A stretch of DNA of 9,166 nucleotides, taken from an uncultured Lysobacter sp. (lineage in GTDB: Bacteria > Pseudomonadota > Gammaproteobacteria > Xanthomonadales > Xanthomonadaceae). The position numbers were made by a program, and so were the translations under genes. The notes below the pieces were generated by a model that worked only from the letters and a program-made list of their open reading frames with translations, was not told the origin of the DNA and searched no databases. Every line of letters starts with the position of its first letter. Position 1 is the stretch's first letter. Where the stretch lies: assembly GCA_943913335.1 (NCBI GenBank), contig CALTXS010000022.1, forward strand, positions 1 through 9,166, written 5' to 3'. Shown here in pieces: positions 4,535 through 9,166 of this stretch.

Positions 4535-7312
4535 GTGATCGGCGGTGGTGCAGAAGTCAACTTTGGCGGCGCCAAGGGCAGCTCGGACGCCGTTAACGTT
4601 GGTACGGTCCGCGTTCGCGGCACCCGTATCGGCCAGGGTATCGACGTATCGCAACCTGATACGCGCTCCGTGTTTACCTCGGAACAGCTGAAAAACATCC
4701 CGGTGCAGAACAGCATCGCGGCCGTTGCACTGCTGGCTCCGGGCGTGGTGCAGGCTGACTCCCGCTACGGCAACACCGCATCGTTCGGTGGTTCGGCAGC
4801 ATCGGAAAACGCCTTCTACATCAACGGCTTCCCGGTTACCAACCCGCTGACCAACTTGGGTTCCACCACCTTGCCGTTCGACGGCATTTCGCAGCAACAG
4901 GTGATCACCGGCGGTTACGGCGCTGAATTCGGTCGTTCGACCGGCGGCGTGGTCAACGTGGTGACCAAGCGCGGTACCAATGAATTCCATCATGGTGCTG
5001 CTGTGTTCTGGACGCCGGAAAACCTGCGTTCCAAGTACACCAATATCTACTACGAAAACACCGGCGCCAACCCGGCCACCGACGGTACGCTCTATCGCTA
5101 CAAAGAAAACGATACCTATGACCAGATGCAGGCCGGCATGTATGTCAGCGGTCCCATCGTCAAGGACAAGCTGTTCTTCTATGCAAGCGGTGAATTCAAC
5201 CGCAACCAAGACAACTATGCCGCGGCACGTCCGGGCAGCGCCAGCACCGGTTGGACGCAGGACAAGTACGCCATTCCGCGCTGGTTGGTGAAGTTGGACT
5301 GGAACATCTCGGCTAACCATGCACTGGAATTCACCGGTATCGGTGATGTCACCGAGGTCTATCGTGACCAGTACGCCTATCAGTATACCGGCGCAACTCC
5401 GCCGGATGCCCCGGGCACTGTTCGCAAGGCCGGTGGCTACTTTAAGGATGGCGGCAACACCTATATCGGCAAGTACACGGGTCACTTCGGTGATAACTTC
5501 ACCGTGTCGGCCATGTACGGTGAGCAGGATCAGGATCACATCAACCTGCCGAGCGGTTATGACCCGAGCGTAGTCTATGTGTCAGATACGCGCTCGGTCG
5601 CTAACCCGATCAGCAAGGGCACGGTCGCTACCGTTGTGGACCCGAATCAGTTCGACAAGGTCAAGGCCACCCGTCTCGATTTGGAATACGTGCTGGGTTC
5701 GCACACCTTCCGTCTGGGTTATGACGGTCAGGATGCCACTTCCCGTCGCGGTAGCGGTACCTCGGGTCCGGGCTATCGTTGGGCTTACGCCTCGGTCGGT
5801 CCGAACTTCTCTGAACCGCTGCTGCCGTCGGCCGGTGGTGCAGTGGCTCCGGGCGGTAATGGCGACTACGTCATGAAGGTCATGGCCAGCAACGCCGGTA
5901 CGGTTCAGACCAAGCAAAAGGCTTACTACCTCGAAGACCGTTGGCAAGTCACCGACAACCTCCTGCTGTCGCTGGGCGTCCGTAATGACTCGTTCACCAA
6001 CTACAACGGTGACGGTATTGCCTATGTTGAGCAAAAGAATCAGTGGGCTCCGCGTATCGGCGCCACCTGGGACGTCCGTGGCGATTCATCGCTCAAGGTC
6101 TTCGCCAACGTTGGCCGTTACCACTTGGCCATGCCGAACAACGTCGCATTCCGCGGTGCCGGTTCGTCGCTGAACACCACTGAGTACTTTGCCTTCACCG
6201 GCATTGATCCGACTACCGGCGCACCGACCGGTTTGCGTGCACTTGGCAACGGCCCGTTCTCGCCGAACCAGGAATACGGTCAAGCTCGCGATCCGAACAT
6301 CGTTTCGGCTGCCGACCTGCAACCGCACTTCCAGGACGAAGCAGCATTCGGCTTCCAGTCCAAGCTGGGCACCGACTACAGCTGGGGTGCGCGTTATGTG
6401 TACCGTACGCTGCGTAGCGCCATTGACGATATCTGCGATCCGCGTGCTGCCTACAAGTGGGCCAAGGATAACGGCTTCAGCGGTGAAGCAACCTTCGAAG
6501 ATGACTACCACAGCGGCGTAGACTCCGATGCCATGAGCATGGCCAATACGCTGTATAGCTGCGCCCTGTACAACCCGGGCGAAGACAATACCTTCAACCT
6601 GGTTGACCTGGCCGGCAATTACCATCAGGCCACGATCAGTGCCGAAGACCTCGGCTTCGATAAGCTGAAGCGTATTTATCAGGGTCTGGACCTGTACATC
6701 GAGCATCCGTTCAACGGCAAGTGGTACGGTCGCATCGACTACACCTACTCGCGCAACTACGGTAATGCCGAAGGTCAGCTGAAGTCGGATATCGGTCAGG
6801 TCGACGTTTCGGTTACCGCCGACTTCGACTTGCCGGAACTGATGGAGTACGCCGATGGTGATCTGCCGAACGATCGTCCGCATTACCTGAAGGCCTTTGG
6901 TTTCTACCAATGGACTCCGGAATGGCAAACGTCCGCTACGATTCGCGCCATGGCCGGTCGTCCGCTGAACTGCATGGGCTACCGTCCGACCGCGCTGGAC
7001 CCGTTCTACGCATCGGAACTGTCGTACGGCAACTACCACCACTACTGCAACAATCAGCCTTCGCCTCGCGGTTCGGCAGGTCGTCTGCCCTGGACCAACA
7101 CCCTGGATCTGGGTGTGAACTACATCCCGGCTTGGGCTGACAAGAAGCTGCGCTTTGGTGTCGACGTGTTCAACGTCACCAATACGCAAGTCGCACAAAA
7201 CGTGATTGAACGTAACGAAAAGGCACCCGGTGTTGCTTCGGCAACTGCCCGCCAGGTCGTGAGCTACAACGCTCCGCGTTCGGTCCGTTTCTCGGTCCGC
7301 TACGACTTCTAA
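4535..7312 (+). CDS. TonB-dependent receptor, plug and beta-barrel portion
   Basis: This is the uninterrupted part of the receptor, in the same frame as the N-terminal fragment. In the numbering of this 925-residue stretch the plug runs from about VRVRGTRIGQG (25) through NAFYINGFPVTNP and GGYGAEFGRSTGGVVNVVTKRG (to about 150); the rest alternates aromatic-rich strands and long polar loops to the terminal YDF. The GTG at 4535 is only the first in-frame start codon after the stop. It has no Shine-Dalgarno sequence and no signal peptide, so translation from it would give a cytosolic, probably non-functional protein. If the receptor is made, translation must cross the TAA at 4499-4501. The family assignment (Oar-like, TonB-dependent) is firm. 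Confidence 0.8.
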   Translation: MIGGGAEVNFGGAKGSSDAVNVGTVRVRGTRIGQGIDVSQPDTRSVFTSEQLKNIPVQNSIAAVALLAPGVVQADSRYGNTASFGGSAASENAFYINGFPVTNPLTNLGSTTLPFDGISQQQVITGGYGAEFGRSTGGVVNVVTKRGTNEFHHGAAVFWTPENLRSKYTNIYYENTGANPATDGTLYRYKENDTYDQMQAGMYVSGPIVKDKLFFYASGEFNRNQDNYAAARPGSASTGWTQDKYAIPRWLVKLDWNISANHALEFTGIGDVTEVYRDQYAYQYTGATPPDAPGTVRKAGGYFKDGGNTYIGKYTGHFGDNFTVSAMYGEQDQDHINLPSGYDPSVVYVSDTRSVANPISKGTVATVVDPNQFDKVKATRLDLEYVLGSHTFRLGYDGQDATSRRGSGTSGPGYRWAYASVGPNFSEPLLPSAGGAVAPGGNGDYVMKVMASNAGTVQTKQKAYYLEDRWQVTDNLLLSLGVRNDSFTNYNGDGIAYVEQKNQWAPRIGATWDVRGDSSLKVFANVGRYHLAMPNNVAFRGAGSSLNTTEYFAFTGIDPTTGAPTGLRALGNGPFSPNQEYGQARDPNIVSAADLQPHFQDEAAFGFQSKLGTDYSWGARYVYRTLRSAIDDICDPRAAYKWAKDNGFSGEATFEDDYHSGVDSDAMSMANTLYSCALYNPGEDNTFNLVDLAGNYHQATISAEDLGFDKLKRIYQGLDLYIEHPFNGKWYGRIDYTYSRNYGNAEGQLKSDIGQVDVSVTADFDLPELMEYADGDLPNDRPHYLKAFGFYQWTPEWQTSATIRAMAGRPLNCMGYRPTALDPFYASELSYGNYHHYCNNQPSPRGSAGRLPWTNTLDLGVNYIPAWADKKLRFGVDVFNVTNTQVAQNVIERNEKAPGVASATARQVVSYNAPRSVRFSVRYDF

Positions 7313-7342
7313 GCGGCACCAGGAGTTCTCTCCGAAGGGATT

Positions 7343-7371
7343 GGGACGCATGGATGCGTCTCTTTTCCTTT
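7343..7371 (+). terminator. First terminator after the receptor gene
   Basis: GGGACGCA (7343-7350) pairs with TGCGTCTC (7355-7362) around TGGA, with one G-U pair, followed by TTTTCCTTT. It lies about 30 nt after the receptor stop. The U-tract is imperfect, so termination may be partial. Confidence 0.6.
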
Positions 7372-7402
7372 GTTAAGGGGGCAATTCTCCCGGACAAGAA
7401 AT

Positions 7403-7437
7403 AGCAGTGGGCTCTTTACGGGGCCCAATGCTTTTTT
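7403..7437 (+). terminator. Second, stronger terminator after the receptor gene
   Basis: TGGGCTC (7408-7414) pairs with GGGCCCA (7421-7427) around TTTACG. After one mismatch the stem extends with AGCA (7403-7406) and TGCT (7429-7432), followed by six T residues (7432-7437). This is a good intrinsic terminator on the plus strand. Read from the other side it ends in ATTTCTTG, so it may weakly end the convergent radical SAM transcript too. Confidence 0.75.
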
Positions 7438-7462
7438 GCGATTGGTGCGGAAGCGTCTGCCG

Positions 7463-8554
7463 CTATCCGAACAGGTCCGGCTGCGGTGATTGCGTTGCGG
7501 GCGTCCTGAATTGCATGGTGTCGAGTGCCGGCAAATTGGATGCGAGACCGAAACGCTGTTTGGCTTTAGCAAAGCGCAACCGAATCAGGTCGGCAAACGG
7601 ACCTTGGCCTTTCATGCGCGTGTGATGTACGCTGTCGTATTCCTTGCCGCCATGCATCTGTTTCAGCAGGCTGATGATGTGATCAGCGCGCTCCGGGTAG
7701 TGCGTTTGCAGCCAACCGTGCCAGAGATCCTTCAGCTCATGCGGCAGTCGCAACAGGACATAGCCGGCTGCATGCGCGCCATGCACGGCGCATGCCTGCA
7801 TCATGCGTTCTAACTCCATATCTGTCAGCATCGGGATGACCGGTGCAATCAGCACGCCGGTCGGGATGCCGGCCTCGCTCAGGGTGCGAATGGTCTTTAG
7901 TCGAGTGTGGGGTGCTGCGGCCCGCGGTTCCAACTTGGCGGAAAGGCGATTATCCAAGGTGGTCACGGAGATAAAGACGTGTGCCAAACCCTTGGCCGCC
8001 ATTGGGGCCAGCAAATCGAGATCGCGCGTAACGAGTGCGGACTTGGTGACGATGCTCAACGGATGATTGGCGTCGGCCAGAACCTGCAGACACTCACGTG
8101 TGATTTGCAAGTTACGTTCAGTCGGTTGATAGCCATCGGTGTTGATGCCCAGCGCTATCGGCAAGGGCCGATACGAGGGTTTGGCGATCTCGCGAGCTAA
8201 GAGTTCGGCGGCATTGCGTTTAGCGAAAATCTGCGTCTCAAAATCCAGGCCCGGTGAGAGACCTAAGTAACTGTGCGAAGGCCGCGCGAAACAATATACG
8301 CAACCGTGCTCGCAACCGCGATACGGGTTGACCGATTGGCTAAACGGTACATCCGGTGACTGATTACGGGAGATGATGGAACGCGCCTGCTCATCGGAAA
8401 TGCGAGTAGGGAGAGTGGACTCTGCCTGCAGCTCGAACTCAGTGGCGAGCGAATCCCAACCGTCATCGGTGCGGTGGGCGGTCTGCTGTTCGAAGCGGCC
8501 GGTGACGTTGTCGGTGGCGCCGCGCCCTTTGCGGTAGCCCTGTGCCTGACTCAT
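7463..8554 (-). CDS. PA0069-family radical SAM protein (SplB-like, COG1533)
   Basis: A predicted 363-residue iron-sulfur enzyme that uses S-adenosylmethionine to make a 5'-deoxyadenosyl radical. The cluster motif is CEHGCVYC (Cys81, Cys85, Cys88; CX3CX2C), preceded by NPYRG and followed by FARPSH, as in the spore-photoproduct-lyase-like group. GINTDGYQPTER (137-147) and the strand ISVTTLD (195-201) fit the SAM barrel. Its substrate is not known; SplB repairs thymine dimers, but this group is found in bacteria that do not form spores, so repair is only a possibility. The last residues, QPDLFG, resemble a beta-clamp-binding peptide. The ATG at 8554-8552 has no strong ribosome-binding site. The gene converges on the receptor gene and lies behind the tsf terminator, so it probably has its own weak promoter, which I could not pick out. 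Confidence 0.9.
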   Translation of the reverse strand: MSQAQGYRKGRGATDNVTGRFEQQTAHRTDDGWDSLATEFELQAESTLPTRISDEQARSIISRNQSPDVPFSQSVNPYRGCEHGCVYCFARPSHSYLGLSPGLDFETQIFAKRNAAELLAREIAKPSYRPLPIALGINTDGYQPTERNLQITRECLQVLADANHPLSIVTKSALVTRDLDLLAPMAAKGLAHVFISVTTLDNRLSAKLEPRAAAPHTRLKTIRTLSEAGIPTGVLIAPVIPMLTDMELERMMQACAVHGAHAAGYVLLRLPHELKDLWHGWLQTHYPERADHIISLLKQMHGGKEYDSVHHTRMKGQGPFADLIRLRFAKAKQRFGLASNLPALDTMQFRTPATQSPQPDLFG

Positions 8555-8608
8555 AAGATGCAGTATGCGCTTAGGCGGCTGAATTCGTGACTCTGACTAA
8601 TAACAGCC

Positions 8609-8641
8609 AAAAAAACACCCGGCGTACTGGCCGGGTGTTTT
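8609..8641 (-). terminator. Intrinsic terminator of tsf
   Basis: AAAACACCCGGC (8612-8623) and GCCGGGTGTTTT (8630-8641) form a perfect 12-bp stem around a 6-nt loop. On the minus strand it is followed by a run of T residues (the seven A's at 8609-8615). It lies about 50 nt after the tsf stop and isolates tsf from the radical SAM gene. With shorter U-runs it could also stop plus-strand transcription. Confidence 0.9.
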
Positions 8642-8691
8642 CTGCATCTGGTTTTAAGCAGCAGGCACCGTTAGGATGCTGCGGACTTAAA

Positions 8692-9166
8692 TCAGACTTG
8701 CATCGCCTTGGCGACTTCAGCAGCGTAGTCTTCGACGACCTTCTCGATGCCTTCGCCGACGGCCAGACGCTTAACCGACAGGACTTCAGCGCGGGCAGCC
8801 TTAACAGCTTGCTCGACGGTCTGATCGGTGTTCAGAACGTACGGTTGGCCATACAGGGTCACTTCGTTGACGATCTTGTTGATCTTGCCCGAAATGATCT
8901 TTTCCAGGATGTCGGCCGGCTTTTGCTTGTACTTTTCGGACATCTTCGCCAGTTCGATTTCCTTTTCCTTCTCGACAAAGTCAGTCGGAACGTCAGCGGC
9001 TTTGATGTACGGCGGGTTCATGGCGGCGACGTGCATAGCAATGCCGCGAGCCAGTTCCATGTCGCCACCTTGCAGTTCGACCAGCACACCGATACGGCCG
9101 CCGTGCACGTAGGCAGCGACGTTGTTGGTGGAATCGATCGAGACCAGGCGACGAACCTGCACGTTC
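8692..9166 (-). CDS. tsf: Translation elongation factor Ts, 5' part outside the window
   Basis: The guanine-nucleotide exchange factor that reloads EF-Tu with GTP during translation. About 158 C-terminal residues are visible, beginning [10 protein letters not shown] and running through [26 protein letters not shown] (with the conserved AMHVAA), the coiled-coil-like stretch [46 protein letters not shown] and the stop at 8694-8692. This corresponds to the second half of the usual 280-300-residue protein. The GTG codon at 9162-9160 is an internal Val, not the start. In related genomes it follows rpsB, expected beyond the right edge. A strong terminator closes the transcript just downstream. Confidence 0.96.
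   Translation of the reverse strand, partial: NVQVRRLVSIDSTNNVAAYVHGGRIGVLVELQGGDMELARGIAMHVAAMNPPYIKAADVPTDFVEKEKEIELAKMSEKYKQKPADILEKIISGKINKIVNEVTLYGQPYVLNTDQTVEQAVKAARAEVLSVKRLAVGEGIEKVVEDYAAEVAKAMQV

Larger units (their letters stand above)
4262..7312 (+). pseudogene. Oar-like TonB-dependent receptor, interrupted by one in-frame TAA
   Basis: Read as one frame of 1,017 codons, this is a complete outer-membrane receptor: signal peptide (1-28), carboxypeptidase-regulatory-like domain (about 30-110), TonB plug (about 115-241) and beta-barrel ending SVRFSVRYDF with the C-terminal Phe typical of BAM substrates. Codon 80 (4499-4501) is TAA, splitting off the signal peptide. The other 925 codons downstream have no frameshift or stop, and codon use is strongly biased to GGT/GGC, CGT, CTG, AAC and ACC, as in abundant proteins. 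The GTG at 4262 is the start because AAGGGA lies 9 nt upstream and the signal peptide begins there. The lesion could be a very recent null mutation, a sequencing error or a read-through site. Four cysteines (about 725, 767, 904, 929) probably lie in extracellular loops. The ligand is unknown; Oar-like receptors have been tied to large substrates such as peptides and proteins. Confidence 0.75.

Noticed and set aside
4490..5539. Long open frame of 349 codons on the minus strand opposite the receptor gene
   Set aside because: Its translation shows no recognisable family. The receptor's biased codons avoid TTA, CTA and TCA, whose complements are stops, so long antisense frames are expected there.
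6086..7351. Open frame of 421 codons on the minus strand opposite the receptor 3' part
   Set aside because: Same shadow effect. The plus-strand frame has clear plug and barrel features and the signature C-terminal Phe, and the antisense product has none.
8658..8682. GCAGCA / TGCTGC inverted repeat just after tsf
   Set aside because: Six base pairs with a 13-nt loop and no T run; the real terminator lies just beyond.

Overview
The window looks like a chromosomal segment from a gammaproteobacterium, most likely of the Xanthomonadales/Lysobacterales. Two things point there. The minus strand carries the order tsf ... pyrH-frr-uppS-cdsA-dxr. The inserted outer-membrane receptor begins with a signal peptide and N-terminal domain (SNTTGTVYG...) of the kind common in Oar-like receptors of that order. 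The taxonomic call rests on recalled family resemblance, not on a search.

Layout. Positions 1-3978 (minus strand) hold a tight housekeeping cluster read right to left: pyrH (UMP kinase), frr (ribosome recycling factor), uppS (undecaprenyl diphosphate synthase), cdsA (CDP-diglyceride synthase) and dxr (DXP reductoisomerase, cut by the left edge). dxr supplies isoprenoid precursor, uppS turns it into the lipid carrier of cell-wall synthesis, and cdsA makes the activated phospholipid precursor, so nucleotide supply, translation recycling and envelope biogenesis are transcribed together. A good -10 element lies just upstream of frr.

Positions 3979-4261 form a 283-bp divergent intergenic region between pyrH (minus) and a TonB-dependent receptor (plus). 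It holds a near-consensus CRP/Clp-type site, a perfect 14-bp palindrome over a predicted pyrH -35 box, a further inverted repeat, and a receptor leader whose short repeats can pair in several mutually exclusive ways, one of them covering the Shine-Dalgarno sequence.

Positions 4262-7312 (plus) encode an Oar-like receptor whose frame is complete except for one in-frame TAA at 4499-4501. The stop lies between the N-terminal domain and the plug. Nothing else in the 3-kb frame is broken and codon use looks like that of a highly expressed gene. Two hairpin terminators follow.

Positions 7463-8554 (minus) encode a PA0069/SplB-like radical SAM protein that ends in QPDLFG. A strong hairpin terminator (about 8609-8641) separates it from the 3' half of tsf (elongation factor Ts), which runs off the right edge. 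In many gammaproteobacteria tsf lies directly upstream of pyrH; here the receptor and the radical SAM gene sit between them.

No tRNA, rRNA, CRISPR array, insertion sequence or phage gene was seen. No gene-free stretch exceeds 300 bases. The clearest anomaly is the nonsense codon in the receptor. I found no convincing new multi-gene system.
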